From Neurospora intermedia (taxonomy: Eukaryota > Ascomycota > Sordariomycetes > Sordariales > Sordariaceae), in assembly GCA_037102815.1 (NCBI GenBank), contig BTPP01000004.1, positions 2,170,001 through 2,234,000 of the forward strand: a DNA stretch of 64,000 nt, given 5' to 3'. Position 1 is the first letter of the stretch; each line of letters begins with the position of its first letter. Of the stretch, positions 14,060-27,897 are shown one piece after another. Below the pieces are notes generated by a model. It did no database searches, had not been told where the DNA came from, and worked only from the letters and a program-made list of their open reading frames with translations. The position numbers and the translations under genes were made by a program.

Positions 14060-17000
14060 AGGGGGGGAATTCAAGACTCACAGTATTAGAGCAGTCTTCC
14101 GCTAGCCTTGGGACTCTACTTGTATGTTAATATGCGCTCAAAGGATAGGAGTTGACGAGGTATTCCTTCAAAGTTGATTTTCAACGTCTTTGCATAGTCT
14201 CTTTTGTCTGGCCCATCCAAGGTCGATCTAGAGCAATGGGACACGAAGGATGTGACTTGTACATTCCACGTAACAGTGGTACACTCAGCGATTGTTTGGC
14301 ATTCGGAATTGGTGGCTGAGAGAAGATCATGGAGGCCATAACTTATGTTTCCGTCAACCTCGTTGTCTTTGTGTTTGACTTGGTTCCATCCATGCAGCTG
14401 CCTCCAAATTCAGTTATGAACATAGGAACAGTGACCCTGAAGTGATGTCAACGTGCGGCTCATTTTTTACTCCATTCCCAGGTTGCACCAAGTTTCTCAA
14501 ATTCATTCTCAACCGTCTTCCCAAGCCTACTTATCATGTCTACAAAATCGACGGCTGACTAGTGGGCGAGCCACTTTAAGTGATCAGTACTGGAGTTGTA
14601 TCCCACATCGTGAAACGTACATGTACGTTTTTCTCCCGGCCGGAGATGCTTGAAGAGGGAGAATATTCTTTTGGGAACAGTAAAGGCAGATAATCTTCCA
14701 TTCATGATTCATTGTGGATGATGTACACTAGTGAGCTGTACGTTGCCTGTGATCCATCCATCATCTCCTCTTCCAAAGTTGCATCTGTCTGACGGACCGA
14801 TGAAGAGGAGGCGTAAGGCCGAGCAGCATAACGAGCCCTGCCAGACGAAGCGTGAGAAATTGAAGCATACCCCCGAAAAGTAAAGGGGCAAGGAAGGACC
14901 TAAGTATAGTCTTCCAGAGTCGGAAGGAGTGATAATCAGAAGCAGAGTCGTCCCTTCTGTGGATAGTGAGCCCTTCGAGACTGCCAGGTGACTGACTACC
15001 AATGCGCCTCATCCAAGATACTTCCCGTCGGTCCTAAGGACTAACGGAAAACTCTACCGAATCCCGTCCCCATTCCCTAATGCAAGTCTGGTAGAACTGG
15101 ATAGGCTGAGGGATGAGACGGGAGGGCCGGTGACACTCGAACCGCGAGTGGGAGGATGATTTGTGCAGTTGAGTTTTGGGTTGCATATTGAGCTGTTTAA
15201 GCGTGGCATCAACGGCAGGAAAAAGAAAAAGGAAGAAGAAATAAGGAAGAAAAAAAGCAGAGCCGTTGACCTTTTCGAAAAGGGTGGCTCAAAGTTTCGG
15301 CCAACGTTAGACGGGAGGTGTTGCATGCCCTTCGTGGCAGATGTGCATGTTAATGGATTAGGGAAGGAGCGAGCGCGTGGAAAGTTATTTACCCAGGATA
15401 TTCGTTCACCTCATAGATGATGATGAAGAAGTTCCACACGATTTGGTACAGCCAGAAGCTGTTGAGATTTTGTCAACAATAACTTCAGGCAACAACATAC
15501 ATACATATTATTATTGTAGTCGACATTTAACGACCCGACGAGAGCTATAGCTATAGTCTTGAACTTCGAATTCACGCCCTATAAACGATTTTTTCCCAAT
15601 CATCATCAAGTAAGTGCCTTACTACCCTCCCAGCACTGTACTTAAACTCAAACTCAAAAGGGCCTGAGGCCGGGCCCGATCCTGAGAACCAAACATGAAG
15701 ACGAAGCATACCTACCTACCCACAATACCACACTGGTACTGTACTTCTTAGTGGGACTGTCTTGTATTTTTCTCCAATATACTGGTTGGGCCTTCTCCCG
15801 TATCGTCGGGTACCCACGGCAAATCTAAAGCCACAGCGTGTGGACATACATGTATACTTGACATCGACGACTATGTAGTAAAGGCTTTTCATTGTGGATG
15901 TGGTTGAGAACATACAAGGTGCTCGATCCGAAGCATTTAGGTGTAGTCGACATCTGTCTCATGCATGTAACGATAGACCGTGTTCATTATGGTTTGACCT
16001 ATCTTCTGGTCCAATGCTTCTTAATAACCCCATTGATCGACAACTTCAGTTATGTTAGGTGTAACTGGAAAAACAAGAGGGTAAAAACTCATACATGCTG
16101 AGTATCTTCTATTAGATAGTCGTCTGATGGATATCGACCGGCCACTGGCTGGTGAATGCTACGGCTCTGCGCCGTTTTGATGGAAATCCTTCGAGGACTA
16201 AAAACGTTCTGTGTGCGATGCGAGTCACTATAAGTGAAAGTCCCAGTACGACTTTCTTCCATCATCACATCCTTCAAGTTGAATTCCTCAACCAAGCGCC
16301 CCGTGCTGTCCAGGTGTGTGTCTATACATCCATCCTCTTGGTTTCTGATCTGCCCAAACACATCTGCCTGGCCTCCCTGATATGCACCCGCATTCACCAT
16401 ATTGGAAAAGAACAACCGGGACGCAAGAAATACAAAGACCCTGGACCCAAACAAAGAACAAAATAGAACGCAACCTTGGGGATATCAATATGAAAATCAA
16501 CTAGACCACCGACAAAAACACCGTTGAGTAGCTAGCAGCGATGCCGAAAAAAGATAATGACCCCTGTGCAGAACGATCTTGAACTGACCTGACCTGACCC
16601 GATCCGACCCAATTTGATGGAAAAATGAGAAATGCGACATTGTGACTCGATGTTTCCCAACTTTCGGCCATCCAGTCTTCCTTTACTCCGATTTGTGTTT
16701 TGTTCCTGCTGCACTCAAACCATTGCCCGCATCCAGAACCAGTGAAATAATACAACTTAGACATAAGAAGTAGAAGAAGAATAAAAAAATGAGAATCATT
16801 TGCCCTGAAAGCAGGAAGCCATCAGGCTTAACTTGAAATTGAAATTATCGAGTCCAACCATTCCTTGTAGTATCACACAAGACACGAACTAAGGAATTGA
16901 TACCACGCAACGAATACCCTGGGGTAGTAGGAAAAAAAAGAAACTTGGATTAATGATGATAATTTCATACCGCGAACGACAAGGAAGAACTGAAGAGAAG

Positions 17001-17121
17001 GATGATGATGCAAAATGTGAGAATAGAAGCCCACTAAAATGATGCGTAAATGGCCCTAGCCGCGTTCTTGTATATATCGCGACATCGGTATTTGTAGCTG
17101 CAGTCTTGGCTCCATGCCCTT
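14060..17121. other. Convergent 3-kb intergenic region between cdc48 and the forkhead gene
   Basis: It lies between two convergent genes, so it should hold both 3' ends. No gene is supportable; open frames are short and of no known family. A short tandem of CCTGA-like units lies near 16573-16615. A stretch resembling a tRNA T-arm near 15140 on the minus strand fails on stem pairing. Confidence 0.5.
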
Positions 17122-19435
17122 CTAAGAGCTCAGTGGCGCCATAGAGGGCACATCGCCATTTCCAGCCGGCTGAACCTCCTTGCCACGACTGACAGGAGCA
17201 TGATAACTACCAATGCTTTGAAATCCCCTAAGAACGTAAAGATTTAGTATATATGTCCAGACGAACCACTAGAGTTGAGAGTTGCACTTACTTTGTAAGA
17301 TCAAAAGCCCGGTCCTCCTCCTCCTCAGCAGGGCTCGGGGGTTCTTCTACGCCGACCGTGGCGCCTCGGCTGGTTGTTCTCGACGGACTTGCACTCCCGG
17401 CAGGCGACTTACTCCGCGCCGGTGGTGGGGGGCTGCTGCTCTGCGATGGCAGGTTCCCGTGTGTCTTGGAGGGGCTGGCGTCGCACTGAGCAGGCTTTAG
17501 CGGCGTACTTGCAATATCGGCATATCTCCAGAACGGGGCGGGTGAGCTAGTCGGCATGTGTTGACTAGGCCGTTGGGCCGTGCTGGGGGGTACAAGCCGG
17601 GGATTAACTCGGTTTGGAGCCGGCGTAACGAGAGACGCACCGTCTTCCTGCAGGTACGACGGTCCCAACGTCGGCGATGCAGGCGTATCCTCCACTATCC
17701 CCAATGTACTCATTGTCGCAGGCTTCCGGATCGTCGACAGCGGGCTAGCCTCGGTACCATCCTCTGCTTTGTCAGGGAGAGGTTTGCGCTGGCCGGCGCG
17801 CACAGGCGTTGATTGCGAGTCGCGCAGTGTTGGGTGCGGTTGTGGCTGTGGCGAGTTAGATGGCGAAATCTTCCGCTTACGAGACGACGCAGGCTCCTTG
17901 GCGGCCATGTCCTTGGGACCCTGCGTGATGTAATTCAGCCCGCTAGGAGAAGCTGGGTTAGAGGTGCCTCTATGTCCACCACGACCACCTCGGTACGCAT
18001 TGCGTATCATGTCTTCACGGGCGTCGGCAACAATCTGCCACTTCATGCCTTTGCCAGGCTCGTCTGTCGATCTTGCGACCTTCTCGAATGACTTGTTCAA
18101 CGAAAGATTGTGTCGAATCGAGTTCTGGAGTAACATGTGGGTCAGCTATCCAAGTACGCGAGGGTACAGCAACCGCTGGAGAAACATACCTGCCAGCCAC
18201 CAGCGGGTTGATGCCTATAGTATGAGTAGCGGTTCATGATGAACTGATAGATGCCGGAGAGATTGAGCTTCTGGTCTTCCGTGTTCATGATCGCCTGCGT
18301 GATCATTTGTGCATAGCTGAACTGTGGCTTGATGTGTTGGTTTTCGTCGAGACTAAGATCTACCTCGTTGTTGGTCATGACAAGCGGACCTGCCAGACCT
18401 TCGTGAACCGGCCTATGCATCGGCGGTCGGGGAAGGTTGAGGGGAGGAGTGACGCCTCTCCTGTAGTCTGGAGGAGCTGGAGCCAATGCCTTCTGAGGTC
18501 CTTGGTTTCGGGGGGCGGCCTTGCTAGTCGGAGACACGGCCTGAAAAGCATGCGATTCTCCTGTTGAGGGGAGGGGATGGCGAGCTTGGCGAGGAGAAAC
18601 CTGCGAGTCTGGGGGAACGATGCCGGCTCGCTCGAGATAGTCCCTTTTGATTTGAAGAGTACTAATATCGGCAGGCAGAACAAACATCATCTCTATACCG
18701 CCAATCTCGATGACCTCGCCACTTCTCAGAGGCCCCTCGTCGCCCACTTTCCACGGGACACCATCAACCTTGAGCGCATTGCGGCCCTTGACGCGCAACC
18801 ACCACTGCTCCTCTGTAGACTTGAAGTAGATAAGAGCATGCTGGCGAGAAACCTGCTTGTTGGGGCCAAGGTCGATGTGTACCACTTTGCTGGGGTCCTC
18901 CTCCTGGCTCTGGCCGGCGGTAGCTTGTATAGGTTCGGAGGAGCGACCGATATTAACATTGAGGCTCATGATGTAGTAGGTCCAGTCCAAGGCCGCGATT
19001 TTAGCAAAGGCCTGAACGCCCTGGCTCGACTCGTGGATGCTGTTGGAGTGGTCCTTGCTAGCCTGAACATTCTTGGGCTGCTCAAGATACTGTATCACGC
19101 GTGCCACCACCTGGTCATCGTCGTTCATGTCTAGAGCTGACTGGTCGGCAACTAATGACGAGTCGGCCTCGTCGGCGAGATCGGTCGGCGCATCGTCGTC
19201 CTGCAGCGAAGACAAAAAAAGCGTGGTTAGTGGGGATCAGGCAGCCTATGGGGTAGTCAAAGAAAGTAACAAAGCGTGGCAAAGGAGAGGGATGTGCGAC
19301 GAGCAGGGTGCGCCTTACCTTCTTGCGACGCTTCGAGGGCCGTGAGGGCGACGAGTCTCCAGTAACTGGATCGCTGAGATTATGCTGGTCGGCAGTGTTG
19401 AAGCTCGCCGTATGCTTCGGTGGTGAAGGCGACAT
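17122..19435 (-). CDS. fkh: FHA-forkhead transcription factor (Fkh1/Fkh2 type)
   Basis: Four exons (19319-19435, 18190-19200, 17292-18124, 17122-17227) join in frame to 688 residues. An FHA domain spans about 110-213, with NIGRSS (122-127), SRQHA (157-161) and NALKVDG (180-186) as the phosphothreonine-binding loops. The forkhead winged helix spans about 330-415: KPQFSYAQ opens it and the recognition helix is [10 protein letters not shown] (375-384), interrupted by an intron exactly after WQ. FHA plus forkhead in this order is the architecture of yeast Fkh1/Fkh2, which drive G2/M genes and affect replication timing and silencing; the same role here is inference. The C-terminal 270 residues are S/P-rich with many SP/TP sites, suggesting CDK control. 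The last exon adds a short conserved-looking tail. Confidence 0.93.
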
Positions 19436-22104
19436 TGTGTGCGTGGGCGAAAGCGCTAGCACATGCGCTTGAGGTAGAGGTCTGATGGAGCTCGGGGATC
19501 GGAGGGGTTGAGGAGGTCGTAAGTAAACAGAGAGGTCAGGGGCCCGGGTGGTGGAAGTGGGTAGGCATCTACCGAGACCAATGTTCGGGTGGTGTAGCGG
19601 AGGGCGACGTTGGCAGACGTAATCAATATTGCCAGATCGGAGGGCGGCGCAGGTGCCGGATTCGTGTGCGTGCGGTTGCGGGCGATGAAGGTCGTGAAGT
19701 GTGGACGAAGATCAATTGCGACAAATTTATTGAACTTCAAAGTTCCATCGATTAGTTGGAACCGGTTCCCCAGTCCCCTGCGTTGATGGCAGATGCTGCA
19801 AGGGGCCGCCAAGCCTTGGACCTTCCAATTACCAATGTCTGCAGGCCGGGGCAGTCAGACAACGTCAACAAGTTGGTTGAAGACAATGGAAGGGGGCCTC
19901 GGGGTGGTCAAAGGGCGCTGTGAGACTGATGATGGATAGCAGCGCGGCGATTTTGGGATGGACACTTTCTTTCTTTCTTTCCTTCTTTGAAGCTTCAACT
20001 TTTGGCTGGATGCGTGAGCTCCTCGGTCGTGGGGGGGTAAGAAGAAAGAAAATCCGCAGTTTTTATCGGGCTCAAAAGTATTCAAGATTGGACACTGTAC
20101 TACAACTCGAGAGCAGAGAGGCCCGTTGCAGTGGTCGAATGCGGCCCTGGGTTTCTGGGTAGTAGCCCGGTAGCTACTGTATGTAGTAGGCAGGAGGTTT
20201 TTTGTATTTGAAGACACCACCGCAAAAAAGGTGAGAATGATTTGTTTAATTGACCCGGCGACGCTTTCTCCAAATCCCAGGTTTTTCGCGTGCGCAATTG
20301 GAAGGCATGCGCAGAATGCGGATTGAAGCAGGCACAGGCCGGTCACTGGCCAATGACTGCGTCGGATTACTGGGATTTTAGCGGGGCATAGGTGGAGCAT
20401 TCACGTGTTCAACCTTCCGTTCACTCTGTTCGTCATCACTCCTTTCAAGGTAAGTAACTGAACTGAAGTAACGCAACGCAACCTAACGCCCTTCGGTGCA
20501 GTGTGGCCAACAACGGACCTCCTTCTATTTCCGCATGCACCCCCCCAATTGCCCGTGATTTATGTTGCAACAACAAAGTTGAAAAAGCAAACCAGAATGT
20601 TGCTCCAACATTGATATCAAGTGTATTGCCAATATCCGATGTCCGACGAAATATGCAAGCAAGGCCCCATGCCATTCTCAGACCCCGCAAACAAAGCAAT
20701 CACCACGCATCCTTCGGTCGCTTGTCAAAGGTTTGTTTACATCAATCAGGGGGGGTGACGAATGAAGCGATAATGGATTGTCTTCTCTCTTGGCCGGGGT
20801 GGGGGTTGGGGGGGTGGGGTAAGTACACTTGACATCGAAAAGAAGCACCGTTTGAGAGCTGTCTTTTCCACACCGTGACTCTTTCGTCCGTCCAGTCCTG
20901 TCTCCTTCCGCAGCACTCCAATGGGCAACTACACTAGCAAGTCAATTTGGCAGACGGAGATGGATGGCAAATGGCTGGGCAGTCTGGGGGCAGGGGCGGG
21001 TACCTGAGCAGCTCCAGCCTCGATCAGATTTGGGCGTGCCCCCTGCTGTTAGGGGGTTGGCGGGGTCTGCTAGGATGAGAAGTTTAAGGCTGGGGCTTTT
21101 GGTGACAATTTGGAGAGATTTCCATAACCCGAATTACACATTTCGCACAATCATGGCCTTCGTCGCCTTGGGCTCTGAAGAAAGAGATATCAAATTCATA
21201 TGGCAGTTGCTTTCGAGCTCGTCTCCGTTATACCGCTGAAATAGCAATTCGGCACTGCACCCAAAAGTAGTATAGCAGTGCCAAGAACAACAAAAGAAAG
21301 GGGGAAGCGGACGCATCGTTCATACACACTGTGCAAGTAAACAAACTTTCCGATGCTCCTTTTTCTTCTTTCCCTTCTCACGTACCGTCTTGGATCAGCA
21401 TCTTGGCCCTTGATCTCCAGCGCATGCTGCCACCAGCTGTTCGACCCTCTTTAGTCACTTGGTGCACTGTTTGATGTATCCTGCGAACGCTTCCTCTGAA
21501 GCAAGTTCATCAACCAGCCCTTCCCAATTAACACAACCCCGAGCCACGAGGGAAAAGTTGAAAGGTGGGTGCATTTTGTTCAAGCCAACGGAGCCGTTCT
21601 ATATACAAAGGTTCCGTGAACGCACTCAAAATTAGATGCTCGCTCATCCCATCATGAAAAGAAAAACATAGGAAACTCTAAGAAAAAAAGAAAAAAAAAG
21701 TGGGGTGTGTCTGTATGCTTCGTTGCCTCCTCTTCTTGACCGCTTTATACATGCTTCTAACGTGCTGCCTTTCCCTTTTGTTTTCCCGTTTCTGAAACAT
21801 TGCTCTCCATATACAAGGATATCTCCATGACTTGTTAAGTCTTTTCCACGTGGCCGCCCTTATCATGTGTTAATACAAGTATATACAGAGTGCTTTTTAA
21901 AAGACGCCAACCAGCCAAGAGAATTCCAAAAAAAGTTCCCCACAAGCCCAGGAACGCCAGCCATATCCGGTGCCTAACTTTTCTTCGATGATGATGATGG
22001 ATAACAATGGATGATCATATACATCAAGTAACAGTTCAGTCAAAGAGCAATGACGTGGCAGTCATGGTACCATCGATCACAGAGACACGACAGGGTCAAC
22101 ACGT
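19436..22104. other. Intergenic: forkhead promoter and CLU1 3' side
   Basis: No supportable gene in 2.7 kb. A minus-strand open frame at 19456-19812 sits directly upstream of the forkhead start and is most simply its leader. A CTTT-rich run lies near 19970, and a strong G-run cluster at 20796-20819 is listed separately. Poly-A/T-rich patches at 21680-21700 are near the CLU1 3' end. Confidence 0.5.
20796..20819 (+). promoter_or_regulatory. Potential G-quadruplex motif
   Basis: Four G-runs of 4, 5, 7 and 4 bases are separated by loops of 1, 2 and 1 base on the plus strand. This meets the usual G-quadruplex pattern with very short loops, which favours stability. It lies about 1.4 kb upstream of the forkhead start and 1.3 kb past the CLU1 stop. 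Any regulatory role is inference. Confidence 0.6.
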
Positions 22105-25100
22105 TTAGGCCTTGCCGCCACGCTTCTTAGGGTTGCTGGGTCCCTTGGACTTCTTACCGCCCTTCTTCTTCTCGCTGTTCTCAACAAACTTGACCAGCTC
22201 ATCGATATTGCGGTTGTCAACGCCGACAGCGCTGGGCACAACACTTCCGATACCGGCCGCGCCAGCGGTGGCGTTGCGAGGGCTAAAGCCGAGACTACCC
22301 TTCGCGCGGCGAGCCTGGAGCTCCTTGGTGGCCTTGGCGACCGACACGGCATTGTGAGTGAGCTGAGTAAGCCAGTGCTCGGCCTCCTTGGTGTTCTTGT
22401 CCTCAGGGCCCAGGAGCGTCTTGAAGATGTTGTAACTCTCGCGCATACGGTCGACGGCCTTCTTAGCATCCTGGTCGAGGGCAAGGGCCTGAGCAAGCTG
22501 GAACAAGAGGGTGGCGGAGTGCACAGTCTGCTCGCCAAAGACCTTGTTGCACACACGGAGGGACTCCTCGAACCAGCGGCGAGACTCGTGGTAGGCCTTG
22601 ATGCTCTGCAACATGACGGCGTAGTTGTTCATGGTGGTGATCGTATCGGGATGGTCAGGTCCATAGATGACCTTCCAGAGATCAAGAGCATGTCTGGCGT
22701 AGAGGAGAGCCTCCTTACTGTCACCACGCTGGTGGAGGAAAAGAGAGAGGTTGAGGTAGTTCAACACGGTCTCGGAAGAGTCAAGGCCGACAGTACGCTC
22801 GGCAACGATGGCGGCCTTGCGGGACAGCTCAACAGCGGCATCCTTCTGGCCCAGCTGGTAGTAGAGCTGCGACAGGGTATGGTACATCTGGGCAACCTCG
22901 GGGTGGACGAGACCATAGATCTGCTCATGCAGAGAGAGGGACTCGAGGAGGAGGTCCTCGCCGAGCTTCTTCTGGTTCTGGTAGATAGAGAGACGGCCGG
23001 CCTCGAGAGCCTCCTCGGCAAGGGCGCTACGGGGGGTAGAGTCCTTGACAATAGGAACAACATTGACGAAATCGTCAGGGCTGAAGGTGTGGGGCACGGT
23101 CGCAACAGGAGCGGCGGCCACAGGGGACGTCTCACGAGCGGCCTTCTTCTTCTTCTTCTTCTTGTTGCCATCCTCAACGGGGGCAGGAGCAGGGGCAGCA
23201 GGCTTCTCAGCAACATGCTCAGCCTCACCCTCAGTGGAGACGAAAGCGTACTTCTTGTTCTGAATCTGGACACCGAGCTTTTGGGAAACCTCGCGGAGCA
23301 TCTGGACGTGCTGGAGCTGGTTGTACCAGCCATCCTCCAGAGTAAATCTGAAGCGGTGGAGGATCTCCTGCTGCATGGCTTCCCTCAAACTTTCAGGAGT
23401 GACCTTCTCGAAGCTGTAGTCGGCATCGCTGAACACCTTGCGGAGCTCCTCATCGACTTCGGCGACAGGCGACGAGTTAAGACCGAAGCCCAAGAAGCAG
23501 TTGAGAAGGTGGGCCAAGCAGGCTGAAGTCAAAGGCAGAGGCAAATATCTCAAGTACTTGGCAGCGACGTGCTTGAAAGCTCTGGCAATCATCTCACGAA
23601 CGCAGAGCTGACGGAAGCACTCAACGCGGGTACCCTCACTGAGGGTAGCGAGCTTACCGAGGTAACGCATGTTGATACCGCGGCGGTGCAGAAGGCGGGT
23701 GAGCGAACGGCCATCCATGGGGAAGCTAATGTCGGACTCCTTGAGATCGTTCAGAAGGGCAGGGATGACCGAGTCACGGAGGTAGGTGCAGGCGTCACGG
23801 ACGTCCTGCTCATCCTGGGCCATCTCAGCCTTCTCCTCCTCAGTCTGAGGAACCTGGCCGCTGAAAACATCGGGGTTCAAGGCAAACTTGAAGTTGCTGA
23901 TGTCGATGCGCTCATCCTCCTTGGCGGCTTCCTCATCCTTCTTCTCGGCAACCTCGGTGGACTCAGAAGCTTCCTCGGTCTTCTCAGTCTCCTCAGCCTT
24001 GGGCTCCTCAGACTTCTCAGCCTCCTCGGTCTTGGACTCTTCGGTCTTGGTCTCCTCGGTGGTCTCCTCGCCCTCCTTCTTCTCTTCAGGCTTCTTGATG
24101 ATGCCGCGCTTCAGGAGCTCGGCCTGGACGTACTCCCTGGTCTTTTGCTTGGCCAAAGCCTCGACAAGCTCGGGGCGGAGCACAGTCATGCGGTGAGGGT
24201 ACTCAGATCCCTCAGGTCCGCTCTCCTCCATCCAGGCAATGTCCAAGGGAGTGATGCGATACAGGTCCAAAACGTACTTGCGTCCATCAGTTCCGAGAAG
24301 ACCCTTCATCTCAACACTGGCCTCAAGATCGTGGCGCTTGTTCTCCTTGTCCCAAACGGCGTGCTTCTTGACGCGCAGGGCAGTGGCGAGCTTCTCGAAA
24401 GAAGGGGCGAAGCGCTCATCAGCGGCAACAATGTCCTTACCGTCGACAGCACCGTAGTGGATTTGGTTCTCACCAGCCTCGGGCTGCTTGAAGATGCCGG
24501 GAACAATGCTCTGGCCGACAATGCGCTTACCGAGATAATCGATAACGACGGTGCCGGGAGTGTAGAGACCGTCAATGTCAAGCTGGTTCACGAGCTTGAC
24601 ACCGAGAACATCCTTGCCAGTGGCAACGCGGGCCGCCTCATCGCCACCCTCGCTGGTGAAAGTGCCAACACCGTCAGCGCCGAAGGAGAAGAAGATGTTG
24701 TTGTAGACGAAGATCTGCGCATCCTTGTCCTCAGTAGGGTTGAGAGGGGCAACCTCGCCACGAGCGACAAGGACGGCACCGCGGGCAGCGGCATCAGTGT
24801 AGTCAGCAAAGAGCTTAGCAAGCAGACGCTCCCTGAAGACGCGATCCTGGATGGTCTCCTTGGGAAGCTCCTTGGCAGACTGGAACTCCTCGTTCCAATC
24901 TCTCAAAGAGTCGACGTTCTCAGCGCCGCCAAGCAGGTAGGTCTCCTGCGAGCGGGTGTTGTCGGCCTCGTGGGCAAGGAGGGAGGAGTTGATGGAAGGA
25001 ACCAACCACGGCGCAGATGGGATAGTGTTGCCGACTTGGAACGTAGCCAAGGGATCCTTTTGGCTAGAAAACTCCTGGAACTTCTTGAACGACTCCTCGA

Positions 25101-26207
25101 AAGAAGGAGAAAGCTTCTTGAGAAGGGTGAAGAGAGAGTGAGAGGCGCAATCCTTGGGGGCCGGCTTGGGGAGAGGGTCAAACTTGGCATTGCTGCACCT
25201 GTTGACGAAGAAGCCACCGACATGGGCGGTGACGTGGTGCTGCTCACCCTCGTTGGTCTGAATGACAAGGTAGAGAAGGTGGCCCTTTTGCCTCCAGTAT
25301 GCAGGAGGGGGGTTCCAAGGGGATAGAGAGATGGACTTGATGCTCTTGGGGGCGGGGCCGGTCTCCTTGGGGAGCAGAATAGCCAGGTCAGCAGGGGCCT
25401 GGAAGTCGTACTCCTTGATCTCGGCCTCGGGGGCATCGGGGTTCTCAACCACAATATCGTCGTGGACGGAAACGCCGGCAAGAACGCCGTGGACGGTATC
25501 GGTGCGGTCTCCGGAAGCACCAATCAGTTCGCGAATGCGGATGAGGTGAATGCGGGCCTCCTTCTCAGTGTAGGGGTCCTCGACAAGGTGTAGTTGGGCG
25601 CCGTGCTCGAGACCCTCAACGTCGGAAACCTGGATGAAGTCGTTGATCTTCTTGCCGTTGAACTCGAGGTGGAAGCACGAGAACTCGATGGCGATGGGGT
25701 GCTCAATTATCGACTGGCGGATCTCGTGGATCTGCTCCATAGGGGACACCTGTTGCGCCGTCTTAGAACACTGGTTATTGGTGGTGATATGCGGTCATGG
25801 GACACATACAGGAATATCAAGGGTCTCGGTGGTGTTGGGGAGAACGATGGTCACGACGAAGGGCTGGTCCTCGAGGGCCTGCTCGGCGCCCTCCTCCGTC
25901 TGTTCCTGTTCTGTTGTGCCATTGACATCGGCCGGAGGCGTCTGGGTCTCGGGAACCTCGGGGACGGTGTTGCCTGGTGGGAGAGGAGGCTTGAGTTAGC
26001 GACGATGGACGGCGGCAGGTCTGGCAGATGGCATGTGTGCAGCGGCTAGGCAGGTAGGTAGGCAGGTAGGTGGGTGGGTAGGTATGACAGGTCCGGAGCT
26101 CGTCTCGTATCGAGTTTAATATGTACGACGCGGTGCTTGGGACTTGGTGTTGGGGTTGGCTTCTTACCCTCGGCAGCGGGAGTGGTTGCTTGGGATGCGT
26201 CCGCCAT
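22105..26207 (-). CDS. clu1: CLU1/CluA clustered-mitochondria protein
   Basis: Three exons (26168-26207, 25810-25973, 22105-25749) give 1282 residues, the usual length for fungal CLU. The protein is cytosolic, keeps mitochondria from clumping and binds mRNAs and ribosomes for mitochondrial proteins; in yeast it also co-purifies with eIF3. An N-terminal ubiquitin-like CLU_N domain starts at FVVTIVLPNTTETLDIP (about 55-68) and continues through FHLEFNGKKIND. The central CLU domain follows. A long Glu/Lys/Thr-rich low-complexity linker (about 620-690) precedes the eIF3/CLU core around DVRDACTYLRDS. TPR repeats fill about 1000-1200, and the tail is Lys/Gly-rich. Intron 1 carries a GGTAGGTAGGCA-like tetranucleotide array (26047-26084). 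The complementary strand is open for long stretches, which follows from codon bias. Confidence 0.95.
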
Positions 26208-27897
26208 GATTGTGAGTCGATACCTTGTGGACTAGCGCAGCAAGGTGTGGTGGACAACAAAAAGACGACAGGCTCAGGTATATGAAGTGAGGTTGAAAGG
26301 AGGGGAATGGGGACAGAGGCTCGGTCGAGATACGGTCCTGGGCCTGGTCCTGGTCTCGGGATTCGAGGCACACAAAAAAAGAGTGGTTTAAAAGTGGAAT
26401 TCTACAGGTCCCTTGAACCGGGCAAGGCGACAGAAAAAACAGATCAGAGAGTCCAATTGGGAGGTTTAGGGGAAAAATTCAAGACGTGGAAGCCGTAAAG
26501 CGGTCTCACGTCCAGAAATATATTCAGAGTATGTAGGGTATGCAGGTCCTGTAAATGACTCTTTCCCTTCACCTTCGGCCTTTCACCACAGTCTGGGGGC
26601 GTCGGATCAAACATCAACTTTTTTTTTTCTCGTCTCGGCCTATGATGCAGGTTACTGCCGGGTCCAGCGGCCGGCAACAGCCCGAGACCAGGGCATGACT
26701 CGAGGCGGGCAAAGGCGGGCAGGCGGGTACCGCGAGTGGTAGGTAAGGTACCTCGGGCTTGGAAAGGGTCCATCAATACCTAGCTTCCTCTCCATTCCCC
26801 CGCCTTCAACACTTCTGTTCTGCGATCGAGGGAGGGACGGGAGACACGGAGCCTCTATAACCACTATTTACAGCGCCGAGTACCCGCCCTCCGACGCAGC
26901 TCGCGACGCTCCAAGCAAGTGGAAGGGCGAAGACGGGCACCAGCACTCGACCTGGAAGTTCAAAAAAGTCACTCCCCACTGCAGTTCCCGACAACCGAAG
27001 CAGAGGGCGGAGGGTGGCTCGAGCGTCCCAGAAGGGCGCGATTCCTGTTTCCACGGGACCTGGTTGGCTGAGAGATTGCGAGGGACACCTTCCATCCCGT
27101 CCAATCACTCCGCCCAGTCCAAGACGCTAGTCCAGAGACGGTATTCTCAAGTAAACATCAATACCTAACATTCCAGAACCGCGACCAAAAGACAATCCGG
27201 AACACAACATTTCGACAACCAGCAACCCACCAAGCCAAGTATGTATCGGCATTGAACAAGAGATTCGACGGTCTTTTTGGAGAATGGGCACCTAAAACAG
27301 TATCTTGGTTTAATCGCTTCAGCTTATTCGCGAACATTTGGGTCATTTTGATATTCGTCACCGGCATCAATCACGCACTTCAGCTTATTGCTCAACATCC
27401 CTTTCCCTTCATGGAATTTTCTTCGCCAACCCCTCAGAGACGAACATGGAATTCACCTCAGCGAAAAGAACAGCAACAGCAACAACAACGACAACAAACT
27501 GGAGTAGCACACGAACAGGCCCAGCCCTGGACAGCGACGAGATGCCACCGGCTCCTTCGCCCTCTTCTCGCTCACATCGGCGCACTGAAGAAGGAAAAAG
27601 AGCGAAAGCTGGGCGTTTCTGAGAGCGTAGGCCAAGGAAAGGGCACCTCGAGCGCGACTTTTGGTAAACGGCAGGGTCGAGGTGGTTCAAAACCTACAAC
27701 ATATTCCAGCAAAACTTCATCCCGGGCGCATTTGACGACGCCTGAAAAACCGCGACGACAGCGGGTAGGCAGAAGGCATGTTCAAGAAACCACAGTGCCT
27801 ACTCCCTACCTTAGGCATACCACGGACAATTACTTGGCATCTTCTCCAGCTCAGCCCATTCTATTTGCTCCGACCAAAAGCTCCTCAACCAACGACC
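26208..27897. other. Divergent promoter region between CLU1 and the 27.9-kb gene
   Basis: 1.7 kb shared upstream region. The plus-strand frame that later encodes the unknown protein is already open from about 27252, but its translation there (Q-runs, arginine-rich, no hydrophobic core) looks non-coding, so I treat it as leader. CAA-rich repeats lie at 27472-27500. Confidence 0.45.

Noticed and set aside
15120-15170. tRNA-like T-arm (GGTTCGA context) on the minus strand.
   Set aside because: Stem bases do not pair and no acceptor or anticodon arm can be fitted.
22354-25326. Two very long open frames (390 and 585 codons) on the plus strand opposite CLU1.
   Set aside because: They are the complement of codon-biased CLU1 coding sequence and are leucine/valine-rich with no family, splice or promoter support.
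27252-27897. Open upstream extension of the 27.9-kb gene frame.
   Set aside because: Q- and R-rich, low-complexity translation typical of leader; a better start lies at 27898 in a different frame.
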